Notes under the pieces: generated by a model
The model's database searches: none
The model's input: the letters and a program-made list of their open reading frames with translations, nothing else
Told to the model about the DNA's origin: nothing
Program-made: the position numbers and the translations under genes
NCBI GenBank assembly: GCA_028583605.1
Contig: CM053332.1
Location: 18,059,623-18,123,622 of the forward strand
Length of the DNA: 64,000 nucleotides
Direction of reading: 5' to 3'
Origin: Dastarcus helophoroides
Lineage: Eukaryota > Arthropoda > Insecta > Coleoptera > Bothrideridae
Part shown: positions 1 through 10,357 of the stretch, one piece after another
How the letters are laid out: each line of letters opens with the position of its first letter
Position numbering within the stretch: the stretch's first letter is position 1

Positions 1-364
1 ATAAGACAAGATTTGTATTTTTTTTTGAATATGGACTGTTTTTCAAATTTCTACTTTTTTTAAAATTGTCGACTATTTTCACTGACTGTTGTTTAAAATT
101 TTAAATTCTTACAAGAAATTTGTCATTTTTTTCCAATATTTCAAATTTTTTAAAAACATTTGAATTTTTTTCAAATTGTCGACATTTTTTACAGAACTTC
201 GATTTTTTAAATATCTTGACTTCAAAAATTTCGAATATCAAAATTTTTTAAAATTTAATATATTTAAAAAAAATTTATTTCAGAATGTTGACGTTTTTAA
301 AAAAAATATTCAATCGCTTTTAAAATTTTAGTTATCCAAGATTCTAACTTCCCAATAAATGTTA
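1..364. repeat. AT-rich degenerate tract
   Basis: No gene. The stretch is made of words such as AAATTT, TTTTTAAA and TTGAC, T-rich on the plus strand. The same word usage recurs across the window inside transposon bodies, so this is probably decayed repeat sequence. No boundary could be fixed. Confidence 0.6.
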
Positions 365-639
365 ATTGATTTTATTTAACATTTCTACGACCCAGTTTGG
401 AAATATTTAAATTTATATTAATGTTTGTTGACAATATTCTAAAACGGTTTTTGAAATTTGACTACGTGATATCTAAATTTATTTAAAACGTCACCTTACG
501 GCAAAAAATATGTTAGTTTATTTCACATAGAATAAGAAAAAATGAAAAATAGTAGACCAAAATTAGATTTGAAAAAAATTTGTTTCCTATTTGAATAAAT
601 TATGAAAATATAAAAATAAAAATATAAAAAAAGGTTGTC

Positions 640-686
640 GCACTGGACATAGATGTTTCGCTCTCATTTGAGCTCGTCAGCAGTGC
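640..686 (-). ncRNA. Type-I hammerhead ribozyme, family A, intact core
   Basis: Read on the minus strand: GCACTG (helix I), CTGACGA, GCTC-AAATGA-GAGC (helix II), GAAA, then stem III ACAT-CT-ATGT, GTC cleavage triplet and CAGTGC closing helix I with six perfect pairs. All invariant core positions of the hammerhead consensus are present. Stem III is only 4 bp with a 2-nt loop, as in Penelope-associated hammerheads, which usually need a dimeric or stabilised fold. Compared with 62556-62602, the stem III loop differs (CT for CG) and every pair is kept. Confidence 0.88.
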
Positions 687-750
687 ATAACATGGAAAGG
701 GAACAATGATAAAGAAATATTTAAAAATAAAAAATTTAAACATATAAAAA

Positions 751-948
751 AAAATTGAAATACAGAACTTGTCCCCTGAAACCAAGAAGGATTAGTAGTA
801 GTAGTATCTCTCTGAAGATGACGGCGTGGCTGTCGAAACGCGCTAAAGCAACGTTTGTTGTGTTTTTTAATCTTTCTTGGTTTCAGCGGACACGTTCTGT
901 GTTTCAATTTTTGAAGATAACCAAGGACCAGTCCGTTCCACCAAAAAT
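751..948 (+). mobile_element. Hammerhead family B element, copy 1, nested in family A
   Basis: The left arm holds GAACTTGTCCCCTGAAACCA, the centre has the ribozyme motif, and the right arm reads TTGTGTTTTTTAATCTTTCT, then a variant of GGTTTCAGGGGACAAG, and ends GACCAGTCCGTTCCACC followed by A-rich sequence. The two arms are inverted repeats of each other, an arrangement shared by most B copies. The B sequence separates two halves of a family A element, which dates B as the younger insertion here. Confidence 0.75.
808..848 (+). ncRNA. Hammerhead ribozyme motif, family B
   Basis: CTCT (helix I) is followed by CTGAAGA, helix II GACGGC-GTG-GCTGTC (one G-U pair), GAAA, and stem III around CGCG. 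The 3' helix I strand is AAAG instead of the usual AGAG, so helix I is weakened. The core letters match the hammerhead consensus CTGANGA...GAAA. Confidence 0.7.
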
Positions 949-1137
949 ATTTAAAAAAAATTTGAATATGAATAGACGTTTCATCGATAATTTATGGTGG
1001 TAAAAATTTCAATATTTGAAGGCCGATCCAAAAGAAACAACTACTCCGAGGGCCTTCCGGCATTGAACTACACTTGTGGGTCGAACGAACTTGTGTTGAT
1101 TACTGTTTCTGGCCGCCAAAATTTCTTCAGAAATACT

Positions 1138-1289
1138 GTACAGTATCTCTCTGAAGATGATAGTTTGACTATAGAAACGCATTAGAGCAACCTTTGTTGT
1201 GTTTTTTAATCTTTATTGGTTTCAGGGGACAAGATTTGTATTTCAGTTTTAGAAGATAACCAAGGACCAGTCCGTTCCACAAAAAAAAA
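1138..1289 (+). mobile_element. Hammerhead family B element, copy 2, with A-rich tail
   Basis: A half-element: ribozyme core, then the standard right arm (TTGTGTTTTTTAATCTTTAT, GGTTTCAGGGGACAAG, GAAGATAACCAAGGACCAG, TCCGTTCCAC) ending in a run of A at about 1280-1289. The tail suggests insertion by reverse transcription, although tails at other copies are short or impure. Confidence 0.68.
1147..1187 (+). ncRNA. Hammerhead ribozyme motif, family B
   Basis: CTCT-CTGAAGA, helix II ATAG-TTTGA-CTAT, GAAA, CGCATT, then AGAG closing helix I by four pairs. The base before GAAA is A rather than C, which weakens the pair next to the core. Core motifs are otherwise intact. Confidence 0.6.
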
Positions 1290-1362
1290 ATGTATTTATT
1301 ATTAAACTAATAACACGGCGATTTTGTTTACTTTTCTGATCTGGATTCTGGATTCGTTTTGG

Positions 1363-2856
1363 ATTGCCTAAAGTTTTCCAACAAGATGGAAAACTGCAAA
1401 AGTTATCTTCATTTCTAAGCCAGGTAAGGATGGGAAGTTTTCCCAAAATTACAGGCCAATCACCCTCTTATCCAATTTGGGTAAGGTGGCGGAAAGGATT
1501 TTAAGAAAACGTCTGCAGAATATCATCAGCGATCGCGACATAATTCCTAAGGAACAATTTGGGTTCCAACGTATGCACTCTACTTCAGACCAACTGCTGA
1601 GAGTGGTTGAAACAATCACTCAACGCATGAACTGGAACCAGGTAGTGGGAGCTATTTTCCTCGATATCTCCAAGGCATTTGACACAGTTTGGCACCAAGG
1701 ATTGGTTTACAAGATGCACCAGTTTGAAATACCTCTAACAATGGTTCAAATGGTAAGCTCGTTCCTGGACCAGCGCTCATTCAGAGCAAAGGTGGGACAG
1801 GAACTATCAAACCAATTAAGGCTACAGTATGGGGTGTCTCAAGGCTCTGCCTTGTCACCTCTGCTGTATTCTCTGTTCACAGCAGACATTCCGAGAACCA
1901 ATCCAACAATCGACCACACCTTATTGGCAACTTACGCAGACGACACAGCTTTAGTGGCGTACTCTTTCAGTCCAGAGGTGGTTACCAGACGACTTCAGGA
2001 GACAACAGACAGTCTACTAGATTACTTCGGCCAATGGGGAATCCAAGTCAACGCAGACAAGACCCAAGCAGTCTTTTTCACTCGAAAAAGACTCCAACCA
2101 TATGGACATGTGAATGTTCATGGGCAAAACGTCGACTAGTGACTTCAGGCAAAGTATCTAGGTGTCATTCTAGACAAAAGACTAACATTCCAGGCACACA
2201 TCGATTATGCAGTGTCCAGAGCCAAAATGCTGAAGGGACTGCTGCAAGCGATGATTGGTAGAAATAATAACCTGTCCATTGGACTTAAGTGTTACTATAC
2301 AAATCAATCCTAAGACCAGCGATGACCTGCGCATCTGTAGCTTGGTCACAGGCGACGGATAATCAGATGAAGAAACTCCAGGTGTTCCAGTACGTCTTTC
2401 CATGGACGCTCCATGGTTTGTGAGAAACAATCAGCTTCACATAGAAGCTGAACTACCTTTGGTAAGAGAATTTCTTAGGGAAATTAATTTTAGGGCGATG
2501 GTGAGAGCGGAAACGCATCCCAACAAACTAGTTCAACAGGCAGTGGATTACGATCCAAATATCCCAACCAGGATTAGAAGACCAAGGATGGTCCTCTAGG
2601 CTAAGACTTCCATTTCCAAAATTTTCTGTTTTGTTTGTTCTTATGTTTCAGGCAAAACAGCTTACAACAGTGCTCCAGCACTATTGTACTGTTCCGACGG
2701 AGGGATTGGGGGCCAAGGGCCCGGCCCGAAGAAGTAGGGGTTTTTAGTCGGTACCCGTAGTTTGAGCGGAAGTCCGACACTATCTGGGTTATCTTGCCAG
2801 ATGTGCGTAAAGCATTTTTCCCTACTTTAACAAAAAAAAAAAATTGCCTAAAGTTT
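1363..2856 (+). mobile_element. 5'-truncated Jockey-like non-LTR retrotransposon with 14-bp TSD
   Basis: The 14-bp sequence ATTGCCTAAAGTTT occurs at 1363-1376 and again at 2843-2856, directly after a poly-A tail (2832-2842). Between them lie a partial reverse transcriptase on the plus strand and a GC-richer 3' untranslated region (about 2600-2831). This is the classic signature of target-primed reverse transcription with 5' truncation: no endonuclease domain and no first ORF remain. Clade assignment (Jockey superclade) rests on the RT motifs only. Confidence 0.93.
1381..2599 (+). pseudogene. Reverse transcriptase fragment, Jockey-like, frameshifted
   Basis: The sense frame opens in the RT domain (KVIFISKPGKDG at about 1399, NYRPITLLS at about 1453) and runs open through 2139. 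Visible RT motifs are FLDISKAFDTVWH (first catalytic Asp), YGVSQGSALSPLLYSLF, and YADDTALVAY (catalytic Asp pair) at about 1936. After the stop at 2137-2139 the reading continues in another frame (KYLGVILDKRLTF at about 2152), breaks again, and resumes at 2402 with a C-terminal segment (DAPWFVRNNQLHIEAELP) of the kind seen downstream of RT in Jockey-like ORF2. The catalytic YADD is intact, but at least two frame breaks and the missing N-terminal half make it non-functional. A full ORF2 is usually over 900 residues. Confidence 0.92.
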
Positions 2857-3000
2857 AGGCCAGCACTTAGGCCACCCTTTCCGGGCCCATTGTGCTATCC
2901 CCGTGATTGAGGTGTCCTTGGTCATTCATTCAGCCACCCAACCTTGCTGAGAAACTGAAGAACGTCCTTTGGATGCGCCTCTCCCAACTTTCCTGATAAT
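2857..3000. other. GC-richer flank of the retrotransposon, unidentified
   Basis: Sequence such as GGCCACCCTTTCCGGGCCC is much more GC-rich than its surroundings. It lies just outside the 3' TSD, so it belongs to the target, not to the inserted element. It may be the tail of an older retrotransposon into which the Jockey-like copy jumped. No ORF was recognised. Confidence 0.4.
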
Positions 3001-4197
3001 TTTGGCATTTCTTCCAAATTTAAACTTTTGAAATATTTCGGTGTCTCGAAATTTTTCCAAAATGTTTACTATTATGAAAATTTTAATAAGACTGTACTTT
3101 TCAAAGTTTTAAAGTTTTAAAAAATACTAATTTTTTTGAAAATTTTTACACATTTGTTTAATTTCACGAATTCACGAAAATATTGATGTTGTTTTAAAAA
3201 TTTCCTCATTATTTAAAATGAAGACTATTTTTAAATTTTCAGGTCAAGATTTTTGACTTTTTAAATAACTTGACTTTTACTTTTAAAATGTTTGACTTAT
3301 TCCAAAATTTTAACTTTTTCTAAAATTTTCGACCTTAGAATTTCGACTTTTTAAATAAATTGGCGTTTTTAACATTTTGACTATCTTTAAACATTTTGAT
3401 TAAGAAAAATGTGGAAATTTTCAAAAATTTTGATTAAGTAAAATGTGGAAATTTTTAAAAATTTTGATTAAGGAAAATGTGGATATTTTTAAAAATTTTG
3501 CGTTATTTTCAAAATTTTAATATTTTCAAAATTTTAACTTTTGAAATGATTTCGACTGTTATTAAAAATTTGGACTAATTTTTTGGATTTGGTCCTTTTT
3601 TAGATTTTAACCTTTTCAACCCCTTAACGCACAGTTATTTTTTGAAATAAACCAGCAAAAAACATCAAGTTCTTCTATTTAAGAAAACATATTTTAGAAA
3701 CTTATTTTAGTAAAAAATAAAAAAAAAATACAAAATTAGTCAAAATTTTCTTATTAATTTTAGTTTTATATTTTGTTATTTTATATTTTATTTTTTAATT
3801 TACCAAATGTTATATCTTTAAATCCGATATAAATAACAAATATTTTAACAAGGTTCCTGCAAAAAATGTATATTCTTTATCGTATCATGTGTCCTTTAAG
3901 TTAAATCTTTATTGTTGATAATTATTAACCTCATAATATTATAGCAGCTTCGTAATAACTTAGTAACAAATAATATGTTAGTTACAATTACAATTCGTTA
4001 GTTACCTATTATAATGCCCTAGATACAGATATTTTAAACGTTTTATGATTTTTTATACCACCGTTGTCAATGATACGATAAAGCTTTAAATGCAACTCGA
4101 TTACTAGCGATTTGAACGATCTCGGACGTGGCCAGACTACTCAGTTAACGCCTCGTCGCCTGGCAACATCCTCGATTATTATACATCGCATAATAAT
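3001..4197. repeat. AT-rich degenerate tract, then AT-rich single-copy-like DNA
   Basis: 3001-3620 is T-rich degenerate sequence with repeated TTTTGACTTTTT and a local triplication around 3400-3490 (AATGTGGAAATTTTTAAAAA-type unit). 3620-4197 is AT-rich without obvious repeat words. No gene was seen. Confidence 0.5.
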
Positions 4198-4209
4198 ATC
4201 ATTACATTA

Positions 4210-4298
4210 TTCTTCATGGTAGACCCTTATTGACCGGAAATATTATGTTTTTTTCAATTTATTTAATTTATTTAAATGTTAAATAAATTGAAAAAAAC
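4210..4298 (-). mobile_element. Hammerhead family A terminal deletion derivative, with TSD
   Basis: It consists of the two ends of family A joined together with no ribozyme. In the A orientation (minus) it starts TGTTTTTTTCAATTTATTT and ends GGGTCTACCATGAAGAA, exactly as the complete copy at 62235-62929 does. It is flanked by the direct repeat ATCATTACATTA at 4198-4209 and 4299-4310; the outermost one or two bases are ambiguous. This copy fixes the true ends of family A and shows that a ribozyme-less form was mobilised or formed in place. Confidence 0.8.
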
Positions 4299-4310
4299 AT
4301 CATTACATTA

Positions 4311-5707
4311 GTAGCTATTAGAATAGGGTGTCCTAAAACTTTCTTGTCCGAGGGCCTAGTGCTTCCTGGCTGCGCCACTCCAAAACGCTGGATTATACAG
4401 CTGATTTGCTGTGAAATTTAACAGCCAACGATTTTTGCTAATAAAGAAAACCACAACCATTGGTTGCAACGTGCAATATCATAAGATAGAAGCCTTGATG
4501 TAGGTATACATTTATATGAAATATATGTTCAACAACGCGACCAGACACAGAACGTGGTCTGAAAAAAGCTTTTCAGCATTGATATGTCCGCTTCCTACAT
4601 CACATCATGAAAATAAAACATCTATAAAGGTAACTTCTCAATAACTTCCAAATCTTTTATATTATTAAATTTTCTCTTTCAGTCTTTAAACATGCTGTCT
4701 GTGCTGCTTTGTGCAAAACGTAGAAAGCTGTCAGAAGGAATAGAAAATGACTGAAGTCTACAAAAATCTGCTTTATAAGTTTTCTGTTTTGTTCCCTTAT
4801 CTGCGCTGCCCTTATAATACATGTATGAAATATACAGCTTATTCGAAACACGGCCACAACTGACCAAGGATCGGTCCAGCGTTCTAATTTTCAGCTTTCG
4901 GTTTTACAGTAGACAGCGGGGCAGGTAGGCTTCAAACGTCCTCCAGGTATGAAACATTCATATGATGAAATGTGATTTTGCCTTAATTAGATTGAAGTTT
5001 TCAGAAACCTTCTGCATGGATGCAGCTGTTACATGCCGGAAATTTTGCAACAGCTGTCGCTAACTTTTGTCGTGCTTGCCGTTATTCTTCAGATGGAAAA
5101 TTAATGATAATTCCGGCGGCGGCTCATTTCCATAGAAATACTTTTGCGATTGATTGCGAGAAAATGTTTTAATTTTCCCATCTGAAACGTAACGATTTTT
5201 CTCGAATTTTGTTCACATATTTAAAGACGATTGTCCTAAATACATGGAGATTGAGCACATAATTATAGTTTGTACTTAATTATATATAATTGTCACCGGA
5301 AACATTACCACGTAGATTGACTGTTTTTTTTTCAATTTTAGGTCCTTGGTCAACCGTGACTTGCATTGGATTTTCTCTTACTTTGAGCAAACGATGCTGG
5401 TTAAATTAAGACATATTTTAGTCATGAGTGATGACAAAAAGCAACTCTGAAGTAAATTTAATACTATTAGAGTTATTTAAAAAATTAGAATTACTTAAAA
5501 AAAATAATTAACTAAATAAAATCAAGCTTTTGTATTTTTTCTCAAATAAGCTATCAGTGGTAGACGTTTCTAATAAATACCCCCACTAAATTAAGAATTA
5601 GAAAATGATATTTATTTTGATTAATTTTCTTATAGTTTGTGTTTTTGATATAATTTCCCATAAACCTGCCTTTATTTATATTCATATTTATGTTTAAATA
5701 AGAGTGT
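4311..5707. other. Gene-free, apparently single-copy sequence
   Basis: Base composition is more even than in the repeat tracts. It contains a mariner-end-like phrase (GGGTGTCCTAAAACTTTCTT at 4326) and a moderately GC-rich patch around 4990-5180. No convincing ORF, splice pattern or RNA gene was found. Confidence 0.4.
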
Positions 5708-5715
5708 ATGCTTAT

Positions 5716-6113
5716 TAGGGTGGCTCTTATTTAGAAAATGTTCGAATTTTTTTCCACGATAGTCCTAAATCGGTTCCAAATATATAAAAAAAAATTCATG
5801 CCAAGTTATAGCTCTTAATTTTAATATCAACCCGGCCCCCCCGATAGCCAAAGTTTTAAATGGAAATAACATAGGAAAAGTTCTGTTAATATTTTGGAAT
5901 TTTTTATCCCATAAACCAATAAACATATCATGTCGACAAATGATTATTTTTATAGAAAATTTACCGCTCTACAAAAAATGTCTCCTGTGATTTTTGGCTA
6001 ACTTGACTGGTTTAAAAGTTATTCGAGGTTAAAATAAAAGTTCTAGTCAATCTAATGGTTTTTTTCGTTTTTATCGTCATTTTATGATTCAAAAATGAAA
6101 AAAGAGTTATAAT
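5716..6113 (+). repeat. Left terminal inverted repeat of the hAT element
   Basis: Reverse-complement partner of about 9053-9452. It contains the tip TAGGGTGGCTCTTATTTAG, a C-rich phrase AACCCGGCCCCCCCGATAGC, and ATAAACCAATAAACATAT. Differences from the right arm are scattered single bases. About 400 bp is long for hAT elements, whose TIRs are often 10-30 bp. Confidence 0.9.
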
Positions 6114-6251
6114 TTATATTTCAAACGAATTTTCTTACCTTGACGTATGCTCTGAAAGAAAAGTATTAATGAATTGAAATAATTTATTATTAAAATTTCA
6201 ATGACTTGAAAGAAAATACCAATATTATCATTTTTTTTTAATCACATACTT

Positions 6252-8631
6252 TTATGAAGTTGTTACATTAGTTTTCTTTAGCGCATCAGGAAACATTTGA
6301 CGATGATCTTTAACTAATTGTAATACAAATTGCATTTGTTTTTCATCTTTGGTATAATGTTTACAAAAATCTTGCACTAGTTTAACTCCTCTCTCAGCAC
6401 AGTCATTTACAACCGATAGTTTTTCGACAAACCGTAATGCAGTTTTGTAGCTTTCATTTTCAGCCCATTCAGAAGGATGAATTTGTAAAAATTCTGTTTG
6501 TAACTCAAATCTTTCAAAAAATTTGATCGATTCTGCAGTTACAAAAAAATCGATATCGTTGTACAATAAATCGTTTATATTCTTGCTTTGAAAGCGTTTT
6601 ACGCTACATTTTTCACTAGTATAATCCAGCTCTTCTTCCGGAATAATATCAATTGAAATCTTGTCTTCTTCTGTATGCAGCTTAGCCACAATTTTTAATT
6701 TGGTTTCTAATGGAACATCTTCATCGAAAATTGCGATGATCGCTAACTCTGGCGATAAGTACCATAGATGATTCATAAATCTATTAATTGCTACAGTAGC
6801 AAGATTACTGTTGATCGCCTTAAAGTTGTGTAGCTCTTTTATAAATTGTAGATCATGGTACGGAGCTTTTACACTATTAGATGATAAATACCAAGCTTTA
6901 ACATAAACAGTTGTCACAAAAACACATATTTGTCGAAGTTTATTGTCTTCACCTTTTTTCAACGATAACTGTTCACGAAACAGGTACATTTTTAGCACGT
7001 AAATAGCTTTTGCCATCCACCGTGCATGATGGCAAGCTCCTGGCTTACGAAAACTAAATTTTTCTGGGATAACACCAATGAAGACTAGAGTAAGCTCCAA
7101 AAACTCTTTGTAATCATCACGAGGCAGCTTTGTTGTCAGAACTTCAGTGGCAAAAGTTTTTATAGACCTAATTTTTTCTACTGTTAACTCGTTTTTATTT
7201 CTTGGATTATCTAATCCTGTTTTGTTATTCAAAGTTTCCCATTGCTTTTGAAATCTGATAAAAAGTGGAACATTTGGCCCAACAGTATTTGGAAAAAGAG
7301 CTTCGAACACATATCTTAGGTCAATTTCGAAAATGTGATGCCTACACGGAAGATATAATAAATCTCTCTCTAATAATTTCTCCAGTAATGCAGCAGCACC
7401 ATTTCGAATGCCTAAATTTGAAGCAGTAGTATCACAGGATATTGCTTTGACAGAAGTGTCGAATCCCCAATCCAGCAATGTTTCGTGAATAATAGTAGCT
7501 TGTGCTTTTCCAGTCCCATCTTCACTCGTTGGTACACCTAACATAATTTCTTTGCCCTCTGACGTAATTATCACTGGTAATCGATGAACGGTTTCGGTAT
7601 TTAACAAATTAGGTAATAATTTTCCGTCCCAGTGTACAACAATAGATGATAAATTCAAGTCTTGGAAGTGTTTTTTTATTTCTATTGATTTTGACTCTCG
7701 CAGAGTTTGTCGTTGTCTTCGAATAGATGATCGATTGATAATCAAAGAGTTAATATCCACATCTAGTAGGTTTATATCAATAAGTGATTGACAGATAGCA
7801 GTTATTATAAATACAGCATCTCTGTCATTTACTTTACATCGATCGAAAGTAGCTACAACTCTATCACTGAGAATATTATAACTTCCTCTTGTTTTTTTTG
7901 ATTCTGATGATCCGGCAGTAGTAGGAAAGTATATTTCTCCACTAGATGCAGATAGAGCACTTCCCTGGCTAGATAAAAGTTCAACATTTTTGTCTAAAAC
8001 AAATAAGGACAATAATATGACGAATAAAATATGAATACGTGAATAAGTAATAAAAAATCTATTGATTATTTGATTCTCATAATTTACCCAATAATGCTTT
8101 TTCTTCATCACTCTTTTTTTTTCGTTTTTCAAAATGAGTTTTTTTGTTCAATTTATTAGAATTATTATCATCGTCATCATATTTTGTTTTAATATTTGCA
8201 ATAAAACCAATTCGTTCATCTGATCTCTGATTAATTAAGAATTCTTTAGAATTTTCATCAATAACTTCAACTACATTTGATGGTGCAATGTCAAATAATT
8301 TTTTTAATGAACAAACAAATTCATTTTGTTTTTTTACAGCCACGTCACTCCGATTTTTGTGTTTGACAAGTATGCGCCACTCATCGTACAATTTTTTCAA
8401 TTTATCTCGGCATCTTTGCATATCTTGAACGGGAATTTCAGCTTTTTTCCAAAACACAATAATTTCATCAATCACTGCAGCGATACTTTCTGGTACAGAA
8501 GTATTTAAAATACGTGTATGAAAAAAGAACACTTTTAGAGCTTGCAATTTCGATGGTAATTTATTACCCACTATTTGGACGTCAACATCACCAATTAAAA
8601 AGATGTTTTGACGTAAACGTGATAGTTCCAT
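6252..8631 (-). CDS. hAT-like transposase (two exons)
   Basis: Predicted to cut and paste the flanking element. Exon 1 runs 8631-8088 from ATG (MELSRLRQN). A GT...AG intron (8087-7994, 94 nt) joins it in phase to exon 2 (7993-6252), giving 2286 nt, 761 residues plus stop. The intron removes an in-frame stop (LLGKL*) and yields ...EEKALL-DKNVELLSS.... Exon 1 encodes a lysine- and acid-rich N-terminal domain ending in a basic stretch. Exon 2 carries what I read as the RNase-H-like core: VVHWDGKLLP (candidate first Asp), ISCDTTASNLG (candidate second Asp), and LPCRHHIFEI, which resembles the C-x-x-H segment of hAT proteins. The C-terminus has NDCAERGVKLVQDF, a candidate for the catalytic Glu. 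The family resembles uncharacterised hAT-like proteins of aphids and Hydra from memory; the TIR and TSD make the hAT call firmer than the protein alone does. An alternative is translation of exon 2 from its own ATG (626 residues). Confidence 0.82.
7994..8087 (-). other. Predicted 94-nt intron of the hAT transposase
   Basis: On the minus strand the donor is G|GTAAATTATG and the acceptor is CTTATTTGTTTTAG|AC, with a T-rich tract before AG. Exon 1 ends one base into a codon and exon 2 supplies the other two, giving GAC (Asp), and the frame stays open on both sides. Confidence 0.75.
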
Positions 8632-9052
8632 ATTTGTCTGATGACTTTAAAATCGAATTGATGAAATTTAAGGATTTAATTAAACAACGAGAAAGCATAA
8701 CTATTAGTAAATATTCGTGAACGATTTTAATAGAGTTGAGATAATAAATATAGGTTATAAGTACTTTAGAATAAATTGTGATGTGAAAAGTTGAAGTTAA
8801 ATCTAATAGATGGCGGCATAATCAGTTTCTGAAATGTTTTTATCTTGAAATTTAAATTTAAAACCAGATTGTATCAATATTTTTATCAATCAAAATTAAA
8901 ATCGTTCAATAATTTGCCAAAAATATTTTGTGTATTTTGAAATTGGAAATATAGTTGAAACAGTTCAAAAATAAAAAAAAATTAGTGTAACTATTATTTT
9001 AGGGTCACGGTCACCTTGGAATTTTTCTGGAAAAAAATCATCAAGATTAAAA

Positions 9053-9452
9053 ATTATAACCCTTTTTTCATTTTTGAATCATAAAATGATGGTAAAAACG
9101 AAAAAAACCATTAGATTGACTAGAACTTTGATTTTGACCTCGAATAACTTTTAAACCAGTCAAGTTAGCCAAAAATCATAAGAGACCTTTTTTGTAGAGC
9201 GGTAAATTTTCTATAAAAATGAATTATTTGTCGACATAATATGTTTATTGGTTTATGGGATAAAAAATTCCAAAGTATTAACAGAACTTTTCCTATGTTA
9301 TTTCCATTTAAAACTTTGGCTATCGGGGGGGCCGGGTTGATATTAAAATTAAGAGCTATAACTTGGCATGAATTTTTTTTTATATATTTGGAACCGATTT
9401 AGGACTATCGTGAAAAAAAATTTCGAACATTTCCTAAATAAGGACCACCCTA
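9053..9452 (-). repeat. Right terminal inverted repeat of the hAT element
   Basis: Reverse complement of 5716-6113, ending CTAAATAAGGACCACCCTA next to the TSD copy ATGCTTAT. The C/G-rich phrase appears here as GCTATCGGGGGGGCCGGGTT. Confidence 0.9.
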
Positions 9453-9460
9453 ATGCTTAT

Positions 9461-10136
9461 AGAAATTATATTATCTAAAACTAATGGACAACCCTGAGCT
9501 ATCGAGATATTATCCTTAAATTATTAAATCCTGATTTCGACGGTTCACTTCGTTAGATGTAGTGCTACAAATGTGATTAACTTATTTATTTAATCATTAG
9601 CAAACTGCAAACATGTGCCAAAATGTTTTTCAAATAGTTTCTGAATGGTAATGCCAAAAGTTTTCAGAGTTAATTCGCAATTAAGGAAACTGCAAGCATG
9701 TCGTTGAAGCGTGTTTATTTTCGTATTCGTAAAGGAAACTTTAGGTGTTAAAGTTTCGTTAATAAATAAATCAACTTGAAAGCTTATTTGTTAGCTTCAT
9801 TTCTTTCTTCCAGATTATCTGCGGAACCTATTACGTTGATAGGGGTGAAACACATCACTGCCACTGAGCTATATATTAATCATCGTATGCTACAAAATAG
9901 GGATGCACACGATGTATCCATCTATCAAAAACTATCGATATTTTCGTTTCAACGTTCGATATTTTTGTATCGATACTTTCCTTCCGATGTGTCGACGGTA
10001 TCAATATTTTTTTTGATATATCGAATTAGTAAAGTAGGTTTAAAAAAATCTTACTTCTTCGGCGGTTAAAATTCTTTAAGGGACTATCTCGTCCGATCCC
10101 ATTCAATATTTCAAGGCCACTGCTTAATTTAATTTG
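9461..10136. other. Gene-free sequence with a CGATA-rich patch
   Basis: No gene. 9898-10030 begins TAGGGATGCACACGATGTAT and contains repeated ATCGATA/TATCGATAC words, typical of subterminal regions of some insect hAT elements. No matching right end or target duplication was found, so only a fragment is suggested. Confidence 0.4.
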
Positions 10137-10155
10137 TTTAAATAAATTGATTTTT

Positions 10156-10338
10156 TTTTGATGGAATGGACTAGTCCTTGGTTATCTTCAAAAATTGTAA
10201 CACAGAACTTGTCCCCTGAAACCAAGAAAGATTAAAAAACACAAGATGACAGCTTGGCTGTCGAAACGCGTTAGAGCAACCTCTGTTGTGTTTTTTGATC
10301 TTTCTTGCTTTCAGGGGACAAGTTTTGAGTTTTCAATT
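10156..10338 (+). mobile_element. Hammerhead family B element with probable 19-bp TSD
   Basis: A two-armed B copy: GGACTAGTCCTTGGTTATCT, CTTGTCCCCTGAAACCAAG, the 3' half of the ribozyme (AGCTTGGCTGTCGAAACGCG at about 10251), then TTTCAGGGGACAAG. The CTGA part of the core is lost at the arm junction (ACACAAGATGACAGC). The flanks TTTAAATAAAT-Y-GATTTTT at 10137-10155 and 10339-10357 match over 19 bp with one difference. This would be a target duplication of retrotransposon-like length, although the sequence is AT-rich and could be coincidental. Confidence 0.65.
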
Positions 10339-10357
10339 TTTAAATAAATCGATTTTT

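Larger units (their letters stand above)
365..1089 (-). mobile_element. Hammerhead family A element, copy 1 (interrupted)
   Basis: The left end (TTTATTTAACATTTC, then CCCAGTTTGGAAATATTTAAA) matches the terminal repeat of the complete copy at 62235-62929. The body carries a hammerhead motif on the minus strand (640-686). The distal part (about 948-1089, with GAATAGACGTTTCATC and GAACTACACTTGTGGGTCGA) also matches the 62.3-62.5 kb copy in reverse complement. Between the two halves lies a family B element (about 751-948), so A was present before B. No ORF is recognisable. The element is non-autonomous and its mobility class is unproven. Ends are approximate. Confidence 0.7.
5716..9452 (-). mobile_element. 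Complete hAT-superfamily DNA transposon with long inverted repeats
   Basis: Both ends read TAGGGTGG inward. The element is bounded by the 8-bp duplication ATGCTTAT (5708-5715 and 9453-9460), diagnostic of hAT-type transposition, and the tip fits the hAT consensus YARNG. The terminal inverted repeats are about 400 bp (5716 to about 6113, and about 9053 to 9452) and remain very similar. It carries one minus-strand gene (6252-8631), a two-exon transposase without stops. Close match of the arms and an open gene suggest recent activity. Confidence 0.93.

Noticed and set aside
9898..10065. CGATA-rich segment as a complete hAT element
   Set aside because: No second terminus or 8-bp duplication could be found, so only a possible fragment is noted.
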